Shown piece by piece: positions 12,901 to 19,026 of a stretch of 64,000 bases of DNA. Below the pieces are notes generated by a model. It was not told where the DNA came from. It made no database searches and saw only the letters and a list, made by a program, of their open reading frames with translations. A program made the translations under genes and the position numbers. Positions within the stretch are counted from its first letter, which is position 1, and every line of letters starts with the position of its first letter. Origin of the DNA: JBEEOW01 sp041191405 (lineage in GTDB: Bacteria; Bacteroidota; Bacteroidia; Cytophagales; UBA9547); contig JBEEOW010000016.1 in NCBI GenBank assembly GCA_041191405.1, positions 27,168-91,167 of the forward strand. Direction: 5' to 3'.

Positions 12901-15900
12901 AACATTTAAATTTGCGCTTTGTCCATTACAAATGGTTGAATTTCCAGAAATGCTAGCTGTTGGTTTAGGATTAACAGTTACAGTTGCCGAACCGGAAAAA
13001 GTACCTGTACAATTTGCATCACTTACAGCAGTAACTGTATAAGTTTTGGTTGATGTTGGAGATACAGCAAATACAAATGGACTAGCAGTTATTCCGGTAA
13101 CTGTTGTACTTGTTGTTCCATCAAAATAAGTTACAGACCATGGCTGAGCTCCTGTTAAGGCAACACTTAAATTGGTTGTTCCACCAATACAGTAAGTTGC
13201 CCCGCCCGAAATCACAGCAGTAGGTTTGGTATTAACAGTTACCACTGCCGAACCCGAAACTGTACCTGTACAATTTGCATCATTTACCGCAGTAACAGTA
13301 TAAGTTTTGGTAGATGTTGGAGAAACAGAAATCACATAAGGTGATGTAGTTATTCCTGAAACAGTTACTGGCGTAGTGCCATCTGTATAAGTAATCGTCC
13401 AGTTTGGAGTACCAGTTAATGCTACACTTATATTTGTGCTAGCTCCAATACATATTGCAGTTGTACCTGAAATAGTTGCAGTAGGTCTGTTGTTTACAGT
13501 AATTACCGCAGAGCCAGAAACCGTTCCCGCACAATTCACATCTGAAACAGCTGTCAATGAGTATGTTTTATTGGATGTTGGAGAAACGGGGATATTATAT
13601 GGCGAAGTTGTAATACCTGTAATTGTAACAGGGGTTGTTCCATCAGTATAAGTAATTGACCAAGGTTGTAAACCAGTAAACACTACACTTAAATTGGTAC
13701 TTGCACCATTACATAGTGGCGAAGTTCCAGATATTGTTGCTGTTGGTTTGGCATTTACTGTAACCAAGGCAGTACCCGAAAAAGTACCCGTACAGTTTAA
13801 ATCTGAAACTGCGGTTAAAGTATATGTTTTGGTAGATGTTGGTGAAACAGAAATCAAATATGGAGATGAAGTTATCCCTGAAATTGTCACTGGCGTTGTA
13901 CCATCAGTATAAGTGATTGTCCAGTTAGGTGAACCAGTTAATGCAACACTTAAATTAGTGCTGTTTCCTGTACACAAAACTGTACTTCCTGAAATAGTAG
14001 CTGTAGGTTTGGGATTAATTGTAACAGTTGCAGAACCAAATACCGAACCTGTACAATTGGCGTCACTCACTGCCGACAAAGTATAAGTTTTGTTTGCAGT
14101 TGGAGAAACAGAAATTGAATAAGGGCTAGATGTTATGCCTGTAATATTTGTAGTTGTTGTACCATCAGAATAAGAAATAGACCAAGGTTGAGAACCAGTT
14201 AAGGCTACACTTAAGTTTGTGCTATTTCCTAAACAAACTGCCCCTCCACCCGAAATAGTAGCTGTTGGTCGAGGATTAACAGTAATCACCGCCGAACCTG
14301 AAACTGTACCTGTACAATTTACATCAGAAACTGTTGAAAGAGTGTAAGTTTTTGTAGAAGTTGGAGATACAGAAATTACATAAGGCGAAGCTGTTATGCC
14401 TGTAATATTTGTAGTGGTTGTACCATCAGAATAAGAAATAGCCCAAGGTTGCGTACCCGTTAAAGCTACACTTAAATTAGTGCTGTTACCTGAACAAATA
14501 GCAGTAGTACCCGAGAGGGTTGCGGTAGGTAATGGTTTAACAACAATCCAAATTGTATCATCAACATTACATCTTGTAAAAATAATTCTATGCGTACCTG
14601 CCCCTGCAGTACTTGGGTTAAATATACCTGTTCCTGAATTAGTTATACCTGTTCCTGAATAAGCAGTTGAAAAATTAACAGCATCCTCAGCCGACACTCC
14701 ACTACAAATAAAAGTTGTATTTAAATCAACAGCTGCATCGTTTACACAAAATGGGCCAACCTCCTGTATATCTGGTTCTTCAGCAGGTGGCAAGTACATA
14801 GTTGGTAAACCGAAAGTACACAATGTTCCAGTAACATTTGTAACAGTAAATCCACTAGCTCCTAATCCTGTATTTAAATTCCCTGAAATTTTGGCAATAG
14901 TACTTGCTGTAGCTGCACCTGGCGACATATACAAATTTCCATCTGGTCCTATTTCAATAGTTGCATAAGTACCCCTTGAAACGCCAGCTACTTGGGTTCT
15001 TGTACCTAAAATTGTAGAGGCAACTCCAGATGAAATATCATAATAAAATAACTGTCCTGAAGCTGTTGTATAAAATACTCTTTTACCATCAGGTGAAAAT
15101 AAAATATCAGCAGCATTTTCATTTGCTGCACCACTTGATACATGAAGAGGATTTGAAATTACACCTGTAGACTTATTAAATGAATAAATACTAACTTCTT
15201 TATCACTATTTCCTCCAGTTGCATTTGGGTGCGCTTGGGCAAACTTTGTTCCATCATACGAAAATGCTAAACAACCTCTCTCTTCTCCTGATGAACTAAT
15301 TGGTGGAGCAACAGCAGAAACAACTGGAGTAGTATTTAAACCAGTACAAGTTAGCAAATAAGTATAAAAATTATTTGTACCACTCGCCGAACTCATACAA
15401 GTTATCCAAATATCAACGCCATTAGCATGCTTTGTTGCTGAAACTCCTTCTGTAGTTCTGTAAGAGCCTAATCTTGTTGGTGAAGTAACTATAGTTCCTG
15501 TTCTAGATACTTTAGCATAGTTAAAACCTAATGTAGTTCCTCCATTCGCATCGTCGGTAGTAAAAATGTAATAATTATTTGTATCTAATGGATGTCGAAC
15601 AGTCATTACTCCCTGCATAGCACTACCTTTGGTACTTGTAGAACCATTCTCGTTACCAGTTAACAACCCTGCGTATGGAATTGTGGTAGAAGCCCCAGTT
15701 CCTCTAAAAATCAACCTACCATTGGTATAAAAAAGTAAATTCCCTTTATCATCACTTACTGCTGATGTTCCTTCATAAGCTTGTACACCTGCCGAACCAG
15801 CAGATGGAGAGGTATAATTAATAGCTCCACCTTTACCAGCAACTGTAATTGCTCCAGTTGACATGTTTACAATTTGACCATCCCAAACATTTCCTGGAGC

Positions 15901-16026
15901 CATAAACCAATTCCTGTGTGATGGCCATTCATAAGGATAAATAGAAGTAGATGCACAGGTTTGTGCATTCGTTAAATTTGAAAAAAATAATATAGATATA
16001 ACTATAGCTAGTAGTTTTTTTACCAT
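904..16026 (-). CDS. Giant repeat-rich T9SS type B (gliding CTD) surface protein
   Basis: The gene encodes 5040 residues. A signal peptide covers residues 1-21 (ending NLTNAQ). Residues ~30-420 resemble a beta-propeller-like region. Next come 19 units of ~87 residues (~500-2158; PTATISG...C..G.STNLSVALTG...DGTTPVTISGI..SPY), 19 units of 71-79 residues (~2159-3576; GG.YC...VTL.ASG...Y.WSPATNLS), one more 87-residue type unit, 17 units of exactly 49 residues (~3665-4497; ETACSSYLFNGTTYTSSGVY), and two divergent copies of the first type. PKD-like sequence follows at ~4700-4945. The C-terminus is a gliding-motility-associated sorting domain from ~4951 (NTFTPNGDGQNDTWKI, then FNRWG and a YYVIDL region). 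Such domains direct export by the type IX system and surface retention. Nearly every repeat has two cysteines, suggesting a disulfide in each. The likely role is a long stalk-like adhesin; no ligand or catalytic domain is visible. A terminator follows at 855-891. Confidence 0.9.
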   Translation of the reverse strand: MVKKLLAIVISILFFSNLTNAQTCASTSIYPYEWPSHRNWFMAPGNVWDGQIVNMSTGAITVAGKGGAINYTSPSAGSAGVQAYEGTSAVSDDKGNLLFYTNGRLIFRGTGASTTIPYAGLLTGNENGSTSTKGSAMQGVMTVRHPLDTNNYYIFTTDDANGGTTLGFNYAKVSRTGTIVTSPTRLGSYRTTEGVSATKHANGVDIWITCMSSASGTNNFYTYLLTCTGLNTTPVVSAVAPPISSSGEERGCLAFSYDGTKFAQAHPNATGGNSDKEVSIYSFNKSTGVISNPLHVSSGAANENAADILFSPDGKRVFYTTASGQLFYYDISSGVASTILGTRTQVAGVSRGTYATIEIGPDGNLYMSPGAATASTIAKISGNLNTGLGASGFTVTNVTGTLCTFGLPTMYLPPAEEPDIQEVGPFCVNDAAVDLNTTFICSGVSAEDAVNFSTAYSGTGITNSGTGIFNPSTAGAGTHRIIFTRCNVDDTIWIVVKPLPTATLSGTTAICSGNSTNLSVALTGTQPWAISYSDGTTTTNITGITASPYVISVSPTSTKTYTLSTVSDVNCTGTVSGSAVITVNPRPTATISGGGAVCLGNSTNLSVALTGSQPWSISYSDGTTTTNITGITSSPYSISVSPTANKTYTLSAVSDANCTGSVFGSATVTINPKPTATISGSTVLCTGNSTNLSVALTGSPNWTITYTDGTTPVTISGITSSPYLISVSPTSTKTYTLTAVSDLNCTGTFSGTALVTVNAKPTATISGTSPLCNGASTNLSVVFTGLQPWSITYTDGTTPVTITGITTSPYNIPVSPTSNKTYSLTAVSDVNCAGTVSGSAVITVNNRPTATISGTTAICIGASTNISVALTGTPNWTITYTDGTTPVTVSGITTSPYVISVSPTSTKTYTVTAVNDANCTGTVSGSAVVTVNTKPTAVISGGATYCIGGTTNLSVALTGAQPWSVTYFDGTTSTTVTGITASPFVFAVSPTSTKTYTVTAVSDANCTGTFSGSATVTVNPKPTASISGNSTICNGQSANLNVVLTGTPNWNITYTDGTVSTTINGITASPYTIAVSPISTKTYTVTAVSDANCTGTSFTGSAIVTVNPKPTAVISGTTSICSGASTNLSVALTGTPNWTITYTDGTTPVTISGITSSPYLIPVTTTTNKTFTLTAVSDVNCVGTSFTGSAVVSIYPNPTATISGTTAICAGASTNLSVALTGNPNWTITYTDGTTPVTISGITSSPYIISVSPASTTSYTITAVADANCTGTFSGTAIVTINPKPTATLSGTNAICIGASSNLSVALTGTPNWTITYTDGTTPVTISGITSSPYLIPVSPTSTKTYSLLTVTDANCSGTFSGTATVTVNPKPTAIISGTTPICIGASTNLSVALTGNQPWTITYTDGTTPVTISGITASPYLISVSPTSTKTYTLTAVSDVNCVGTSFTGSATVTVNPKPTATITGTNAICIGASTNLSVALTGNQPWSITFTDGTTPVTISGITSSPYVIAVSPTSTTNYSLTAVSDVNCVGTFSGTATVTVNPKPTATISGTTPICIGGSTNLSVALTGTPNWTITYTDGTTPVTISGISASPYLISVSPTSTKTYSLTAVSDVNCVGTISGTATVTVNPKPTATISGTAPICLGASINLTVALTGNQPWSITYTDGTTPVTISGITSSPYSISVSPSATTTYSLTAVSDVNCVGTSFTGTATITVNPRPTATISGNNTICVGASTNLSIALTGTQPWSVTVFDGTTSNTINGITASPFVLAVSPTSTKTYTVSTVNDANCTGTFSGSALVTVNPLATATISGNATICNGQSSNLNVVLTGTPNWTITYNDGTVNTSITGITSSPYLIPVSPTSTKTYTLVSVSDANCTGGTVSGNATITVNPKPTATISGTTAICAGNSTNLSVALTGTPNWTITYTDGTTPVTISGITSSPYLISVSPTSTKTYTLTAVNDANCSGGTFSGSAVVTVNPNPTATISGTTAICEGSSTNLNVALTGNPNWTITYTDGTTPVTISGITTSPYLISVSPASSKTYAITAVSDANCTGTFSGSAVVTVNPKPTATISGTTAVCIGASTNLSVALTGSPNWTITYTDGTTPVTISGITTSPYLISVSPTSTKTYSITAVNDANCTGTFSGNAIVTVNPKPTVVANTTASSICIGGNVTLTGSGASTYTWDNGVTNNVAFAPTSTQTYTVTGTDANGCVNTATVTVTVNSLPTVVATGGAFCEGGAGVTISASGAVSYLWSPTTNLSASNIANPIANPATTTTYTVTGTDINGCKNTATATVTVNPKPNIVANASATSVCLGGSITLFGSGGVSYVWDNGVTDNVSFSPTTTKTYTVTGTDANGCTKSASVNVIVNSGLTAVATGGQYCLGDAGVTLTSSGAGLGGTYSWSPATNLSATNISNPLANPATTTTYVVTATDVNGCKDTASVTVVVNTKPTVAATGGAYCTGGAGVTLGASGANSYAWSPATNLSATNISNPLATPLNTTTYTVTGTDANGCTNTATATVTVNPKPIVTATGGAYCEAGAGVTLNAGGAVTYSWSPATDLSATNIANPLATPLTTTTYTVTGTDANGCTNTATATVTVNPKPVVVANASKSVICLGESTVLTGSGASTYTWDNGATNNVAIFPLTTTTYTVTGTDANGCINTATKTITVNALPTVNATGGEFCQAGAGVNLGASGAVSYVWSPVTNLSDATIANPLANPNTTTTYTVTGTDANGCKNTATATVTVNPKPNIVANSTDASVCTGSSITLSGSGGVSYNWDNGVVDNVSFVPTATTTYTVTGTDAKGCTNTASVTVKVNVVLAVNATGGAYCIGTSGVTLNTIGGGAGTTYSWSPTTNLSDPNIANPVANPPVNTTYTVTVTDINGCTNSATALVTVSNKPTVTATGGTYCFGDAGVTLGASGADTYVWSPATNLSATNISNPLANPATTTTYTVTGTDANGCTNTATATVNVNSLPTVTATGGEFCEAGAGVTLGASGADTYVWSPATNLSATNISNPLANPATTTTYTVTGTDANGCKNTATALVTVNPKPNVVANSSATSVCTGGSLTLTGSGATSYSWNNGVVDNVPFVPTSTATYTVTGTDLKGCTNTNSVTVTVNTDLVVTATGGAYCEGDAGVTLASTGAGVGGTYSWSPATNLSATNILNPLANPTTTTTYTVTATDVNGCKNTATATVTVNTKPTVTATGGAYCEGGTGVTLSASGATTYSWNPATNLSDATISNPLANPATTTTYTVTGTDGNGCKNTATATVTVNPKPTVTATGGEFCEGGTGTALQAGGAFTYSWSPNTNLSASNIANPIATPLTTTTYTVTGTDINGCQNTATATITVNPKPTVTANASATSVCIGENVTLNGGGAISYTWDNGVTNNVSFIPASTTTYSVTGTDAKGCFNTALVNVQVNPKPIVTATGGAYCIGSTGVTLGASGAVTYVWSPATDLSASNIANPIANPATTTTYTVTGTDANGCKNDATATVTVNTLPNVTANSSSAVICATQTVTLTGAGASSYTWDNGVFDNVAFTPTSTQTYTVTGTDGNGCKNTATTTVTVNDKPTSTLSGTTAVCNNISANMSVVLTGSQPWNLTYTDGTTDVTINNITTSPYLISVKPNTTTTYTIKALSDANCVGTAFNGSTVVTINNPSAETITRTACKSFVFNGITQTTSGLYKDTLVNKFGCDSILTLDLTINNPSAETITRTACVSYFFNGATITSSGLYNDTLVNKFGCDSILTLDLTINNPSTTTLTETACSSYLFNGVTETVSGVYVANLKNKFGCDSTVTLNLTINKPDVVLLNETACNSFVFNGNTYTSSGVYVANLKNKFNCDSTVTLNLNINKSDNINLTETACSSFLFNGTTYTSSGVYVANLKNKFTCDSTVTLNLTINNPSTTNLTEIACSSFDFNGTTYTSSGVYVANLKNKFNCDSTVTLNLTINNPSTTILTETACSSYVFNGNTYTTSGVYVANLKNKLNCDSTVTLNLTINNSNTTNLTETACSSYQFNGNTYTSSGVYVANLKNKFNCDSTVTLNLTINNPSTTTLTEVACASFDFNGTTYTSSGVYVANLKNKFNCDSTVTLNLTINNPSTTTLTETACTSYLFNGITYTNSGVYVANLKNKANCDSTVTLNLTINNPSTTTLNRTACSSFDFNGNTYTSSGVYVANLKNKFNCDSTVTLNLTINNPSTTTLTETACDSYLFNGTTYTNSGQYVANLKNKFNCDSTVTLNLTINKSSQTVLTETACKSFTFNGVTQTASGVYVANLKNKIGCDSTVTLNLTINNPSATVLNVTACDAYVFNGKTETSTGLYVANLKNKLGCDSTVTLNLIINKQNNVNVNVSACSSYLFNGTTYTTSGIYVANLKNKYTCDSTVTLNLTINNPSTTTLTETACSNFLFNGTNYTTSGVYVANLKNKFNCDSTVTLNLTINNPSTTTLTETACLKYVFNGITYNASGVYVANLKNKYGCDSTVTLNLTIRPLPTAQITGNSIICKGDSATISIVLTGSSPWSLKYEDGLTISTLSGISSSPYIFKVAPNSTRNYQLLTLSDANNCEALATSLVGRASITVNSLPFVSLQGNNTVCQGASSDLEFVFNQESAKPYTIKYASNGVVTQIAGITTNPYLLTVDPLTNTGYKIVQVNDRNCKGDYNSDSVLVEIAKYPNVVFNRPLDTICSNQEYALKFSSTVPGTAYGTSFDWTTKVVGPTITGYAKSGTGQPIIVKANNKSSQLSTIMYLVEPTYTYNNAVCVGKKDTAMVTIKPALNIEIGNDRIGVCPGTPLHFSATKFPNIKGYYEWYLDNELQGTNEDTINLIPENDATLTVKYIDGCGDNYGTTNITMLKKVKPELIVGDSCANFVITFEPKMDYSGISIWVWNYNLGAKQDTTWSKLSTSTYTFANAGLYDVHLQGVNGTCVLADTVFKVKVIDCDIHTVNTFTPNGDGQNDTWKILGLENYPNAKIEIFNRWGVKVRYMANGLLEWDGTNNHGELLEEGVYYYVIDLNRFKGHGIIKGYITLLRSINETK
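2536..5034 (-). repeat. Tandem 147-bp repeat, 17 copies
   Basis: There are seventeen head-to-tail units of exactly 49 codons inside the giant gene, with no length variation. Each has the pattern TAC...FNG...SG.Y...L.NK..CDS..TL.L.I and two Cys. The first two units (nearest 5034) are a divergent pair with TLVNKFGCDSILTLDL; the others are close relatives of each other. Confidence 0.95.
5299..9552 (-). repeat. Tandem 213-237-bp repeats, 19 copies with higher-order order
   Basis: There are nineteen Ig/PKD-like units of three kinds: short (71 codons, Y.WDNGV), long (76 codons, Y.WSPATNLS) and long-prime (79 codons, with an extra GGTYSWSP). The order short-long-short-long'-long-long occurs twice (9552-8206 and 8205-6859), then continues as short-long'-long-long and short-long-short. 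This shows block duplication of 1347 bp. Confidence 0.9.
9553..14529 (-). repeat. Tandem ~261-bp repeats, 19 copies
   Basis: There are nineteen units of 87-88 codons in the giant gene, each with two Cys and the cores NLSVALTG and DGTTPVTISGI. Some units carry an extra residue or two (GTSFTGSA instead of GTFSGSA). Three additional, more divergent copies of this type lie outside the array: one at ~5035-5298 and two just after the 49-codon array. Confidence 0.95.
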
Positions 16027-16336
16027 GGGGGAAATACTTTAATTATACGTGCGTGTACGTGTTCATCCAATTAAAATATATATTGTAACCATATATTTAA
16101 AAAATGTTTTATGTTTTTAAATATAAAATATGCAATAAAATCCCAAACAAAGCGTTTTGTAAAAATATCCAAACAATATTTAACATCAAAATACTACACT
16201 AAAAACAATATAAATACATTTTAAAATACAAAAATAAACACTTGAGTTAAAAAAAATATCAATTAATGCCTTCCATACACGCCCCACAAGTACTTTTACT
16301 TAAAACCTAATCAAGTTTCTATAATTATTGTAGCAC

Positions 16337-16365
16337 TTTGAACATATATCTTTTTTGTATCTTTA
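16337..16365 (+). promoter_or_regulatory. Predicted sigma-A promoter for the small RNA
   Basis: TTTG at 16337-16340 and TATCTTTA at 16358-16365 are separated by 17 bases. This is one base off the Bacteroidota minus-7 consensus TAnnTTTG. It lies just before a structured region that ends in a terminator and has no plus-strand gene. Confidence 0.5.
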
Positions 16366-16369
16366 GGTA

Positions 16370-16529
16370 GTTTTAAATTGTGCCTGACTTTTATTGATTA
16401 ACTGAAAACAAATTGTAGTCAAAGACTACAATTCATATTATATCCGTTGAGGTCTTCGGAACTCTAAGGATAGTAGGGGAAGACACCTGCCACTGTAGAG
16501 AAAAGCTTAGCTGTTGTAGGCAGTTTTTA
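16370..16529 (+). ncRNA. Candidate structured small RNA (6S-like?)
   Basis: About 160 nt lie between a predicted promoter and a T-rich end, with no plausible coding frame. Visible helices are: a closing stem TGCCT (16381-16385) with AGGCA (16518-16522); a perfect 10-bp hairpin AATTGTAGTC-AAA-GACTACAATT (16411-16433); and a hairpin TATCC...GGATA (16441-16472) whose inner stem ends in an extra-stable C-UUCG-G tetraloop. The end is a GC stem followed by TTTTT (16524-16528). The closed-rod layout with an apical hairpin and asymmetric internal loops, the length and the own promoter resemble 6S RNA, which binds sigma-70-type RNA polymerase holoenzyme. I could not match it to a covariance model, so the 6S label is a guess; a structured RNA is the firmer part of the call. 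The rest of 16027-16336 is AT-rich upstream DNA of the giant gene. Confidence 0.5.
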
Positions 16530-16901
16530 TTTTTTAATTAGCTTTATTTCTTTTATTATATATGGGGCACATGTACCTTTATTAATCCTTTCTACTATAA
16601 TTGAATATTTATTAGATGTGTCTTTTATTTCTTTTTCATAAAATTCTTTACCAATTCGAAAAATATATCTCATTTTATTTCCTTTATATTCGTGATTAGA
16701 ATTGAGAGTAGATTTTAAATTTATGTAGTCTATTGAATCTCTCTTGTAAAATTTATCAATTTTTACAGTATCAGTATATTTTTCATACTCACAACCTCCA
16801 CAACCTAAACATTTATCTTTAGTTTTCTTCAAATATATTGCTACTAAAAAAACGCTTAAGAATAATATTAAAACTATAATTATATTATTTTTTGCTATCA
16901 T
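16527..16901 (-). CDS. Small membrane-anchored protein of unknown function
   Basis: The 124-residue product has one strongly hydrophobic N-terminal segment (residues ~6-24), followed by Lys-rich sequence and a CLGCGGCEYEKY cluster of three closely spaced cysteines. The remainder (~40-124) is soluble and highly charged. The cysteine cluster could bind a metal or form disulfides outside the membrane. I recognise no family. Its stop codon overlaps the T-run at the end of the plus-strand small RNA, so the two transcripts converge tail to tail. Confidence 0.55.
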   Translation of the reverse strand: MIAKNNIIIVLILFLSVFLVAIYLKKTKDKCLGCGGCEYEKYTDTVKIDKFYKRDSIDYINLKSTLNSNHEYKGNKMRYIFRIGKEFYEKEIKDTSNKYSIIVERINKGTCAPYIIKEIKLIKK

Positions 16902-16996
16902 ATATAAAATTAATCACTAGTCCCTTAAAATGTTAAATATTTTCTGCTATTCTAGTTCTTCACTAACCACTTACCGTATTGCAAGATAGTGTGGCT

Positions 16997-17125
16997 ATTC
17001 GTGATTTGCAATCACGAATTCTTATAGTGGATTTGCAATCCACATAAATAGTTGTTAATAAAACCATTAACTTGCTATTAAGGATTAAAAATCCTTAGAT
17101 ACGGCATCGTGATTGCAAATCACGA
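16997..17125. repeat. Cluster of four mini-hairpins (REP-like)
   Basis: Four perfect short stems with 3-nt loops lie within 130 bp. They are 16997-17019 (ATTCGTGATT, loop TGC), 17027-17043 (GTGGATT, loop TGC), 17079-17097 (TAAGGATT, loop AAA) and 17107-17125 (TCGTGATT, loop GCA). All share the core GGATT or GTGATT. The first and last units are inverted versions of one another. Such clusters are typical of REP elements spread by RAYT transposases; none is encoded in this window. Confidence 0.65.
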
Positions 17126-17184
17126 CGAGCACGTTTTACTAGTTTTTTGTTCTAAATTATTAAGGGAAGATGTCGAAGAGCGGA

Positions 17185-17610
17185 TTATGTTTTATTGTTT
17201 AATAGATTAATGTCAAGTGAAACATGTAAATTGTCTACATTAATTTGTTTAAAATATGCGTCTATTTTGTAATTGTTTTCGATTTTGGAATATTTTATTT
17301 CACTTTTTTCCTCTGAATTTATATTTCCAAAAATTTGATATGCTTGATCACAGTGCAATAATTTACCATTGTCATCACGAACACACCAAACTCCTGTCGG
17401 TTCAGATTCAAGATTTTTTTCTAAGTCAACACCCATTTTTTGAAGTAAAAGGAAGATTTCAAATGGTTGTTTTGTGAAAAAATCAACATAATATTTACAT
17501 TCTAAACATTGACAACCATCTTTAGTTTTTTCCTGACTTAAATAAAATTTTTTAGTCATTTCAGTGTCAAAAATTAGAGTTTCATTTTCTATGTTAATTT
17601 CGTTTACCAT
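17185..17610 (-). CDS. Small protein of unknown function with C-x-C-x2-C motif
   Basis: The 141-residue acidic protein has no signal peptide or membrane segment. A CQCLECKYYV motif (residues ~33-42) and two further Cys (VWC, LHC near residues 75-87) could form a metal site. The C-terminal third (KIDAYFKQINVDNLHVSLDI) looks like beta strands. I do not recognise the family. It stands alone between a hairpin cluster and a 213-bp gap before the GH57 gene, in which I see nothing clear. Confidence 0.6.
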   Translation of the reverse strand: MVNEINIENETLIFDTEMTKKFYLSQEKTKDGCQCLECKYYVDFFTKQPFEIFLLLQKMGVDLEKNLESEPTGVWCVRDDNGKLLHCDQAYQIFGNINSEEKSEIKYSKIENNYKIDAYFKQINVDNLHVSLDINLLNNKT

Positions 17611-17823
17611 TTAAAATATGAAATAAGTGTCTATTTAGTGTTATTTGACTTTGCACCCAACATTTGTACTTACGCATTGCGTCAATCTCCGATATAGTTT
17701 CAGTAGGCTTATTTCTTGAAATAGTTAAACTGAAAACTTGTAACATATTGATTAACTGGTTGCGTTTTTTGTGCTTACTTTTTTAGTTCAATTAATCATT
17801 TGCCTGTAATACGAGTAATTAAA

Positions 17824-18999
17824 CTACCTATTCAACCTAATTTCAAAATCAGAAAGAATATTCATGTAGTACAAATAAGCATCATAAGGAGATTTGTATG
17901 GACTAAAATATGAATGAACAGCTCCATCGCCTGCATGCTTGGTCGACATGTAGTAAAAGTGATCTGAGGTTTGTAGTTTTGCCCAAGTGTGAAATAAATC
18001 TGGGTTGTTTTTTGCAACTACTTGTTGTTCAAAAGCATAGAGTTTTTCTAAACTTTCGTATTGCATGCTATTATTTCTCCAAGCTGAAAGGTCTCTTTCT
18101 AAATCAGCCCACGAAATAGAGTCATTTACAATAACTTCGTCTTTTGCTTTGTAAGCTTTAACTGTTTCGGAAGGTGTTAAAAATTGTATATTTTGTGCTA
18201 AAAGTTCAGTAGGCAAAGCTTCAATAAACCCAAAAATTCCAGAATCAGCCCATTGGTGTTCGCCAAAAGTTTCAAAATCCATAAATAAATTAATGGTTTC
18301 GGCACCTTTTGAAAATTCTGTTTGTAACCAATTACAGTATTTTGTGGCTGTTAATGGATATTCTGACCAGTTTTTATCTTGAAATCTAAAAGCTACATCA
18401 TCAGTTAATTTGTAGTTTCTGAGTAAAAGTGGTAAACCTGAAGTTGCTTTATATACATGATTAGCACTTCTATCGCCAAGTACACGTTCGGTACCTTCTG
18501 ATAAAATGGCTTTATAACCTAAATTTTTGATATGAGTACCAAGGTAGTTATTATAAACTAATTCGGTGTTTCTGAATACAGTAGGTTTTACGCCTAAAGT
18601 AGCTTTTACAATGTCGGCGTGAAGTTTTACTTGACGGTCAAATTCCTCAGATGAATAATGAAATGCAAGTGTATGGTAATAAGTTTCTGCTAAAATTTCA
18701 ACACAACCAGTATCAACCAATGCTTTGAAAGAATTTATAACATCTGGTCTGGCTTTTTGTAATTGTTCCAACAATACACCGCTCAATGAAAATGCAATTT
18801 TGAATGCACCTTTATGTTTTGCTATTAAATTCAGTAACAGATTATTAGCAGGAATATAGCATTTATCGGCTACTCTGTTTAAAATCTGTAAATTAACAGT
18901 GTCATTATCATAAGCATAGTCTCTACCGATATGAAAAAAAGAATATTCTTTTAATCTAAATGGTTGATGTACTTGGAAATACAAACATACTGACGCCAT
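17824..18999 (-). CDS. Glycoside hydrolase family 57 alpha-amylase/glucanotransferase
   Basis: The 391-residue protein matches the GH57 (beta/alpha)7-barrel catalytic domain. The HQP motif is at residues 11-13. The segment FRNTEL carries the likely nucleophile Glu146, and MDFETFGEHQW carries the likely acid/base Asp241. GH57 enzymes act on alpha-1,4-glucans as amylases, 4-alpha-glucanotransferases or branching enzymes; the length fits the short amylase-type group without the branching-enzyme C-terminal region. There is no signal peptide, so it should be cytoplasmic. It lies 27 bp downstream of a glycogen-synthase-like glycosyltransferase in the same direction. This pair recurs in Bacteroidota and points to intracellular glycogen or maltodextrin turnover. 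The exact reaction is not settled by sequence. Confidence 0.9.
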   Translation of the reverse strand: MASVCLYFQVHQPFRLKEYSFFHIGRDYAYDNDTVNLQILNRVADKCYIPANNLLLNLIAKHKGAFKIAFSLSGVLLEQLQKARPDVINSFKALVDTGCVEILAETYYHTLAFHYSSEEFDRQVKLHADIVKATLGVKPTVFRNTELVYNNYLGTHIKNLGYKAILSEGTERVLGDRSANHVYKATSGLPLLLRNYKLTDDVAFRFQDKNWSEYPLTATKYCNWLQTEFSKGAETINLFMDFETFGEHQWADSGIFGFIEALPTELLAQNIQFLTPSETVKAYKAKDEVIVNDSISWADLERDLSAWRNNSMQYESLEKLYAFEQQVVAKNNPDLFHTWAKLQTSDHFYYMSTKHAGDGAVHSYFSPYKSPYDAYLYYMNILSDFEIRLNR

Positions 19000-19026
19000 A
19001 AACGAATTGTATTAAGGTTGTAAAAA

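Noticed and set aside
2536..14529. Could the regular repeats be a CRISPR array?
   Set aside because: Units are 147-264 bp, coding and contiguous with no unique spacers; they are protein repeats.
4400..14662. Many plus-strand frames of 60-100 codons antisense to the giant gene
   Set aside because: They repeat with the same period as the tandem units and have Val/Pro/Thr-rich compositions that come from reading repeats on the other strand. They lack independent gene features.
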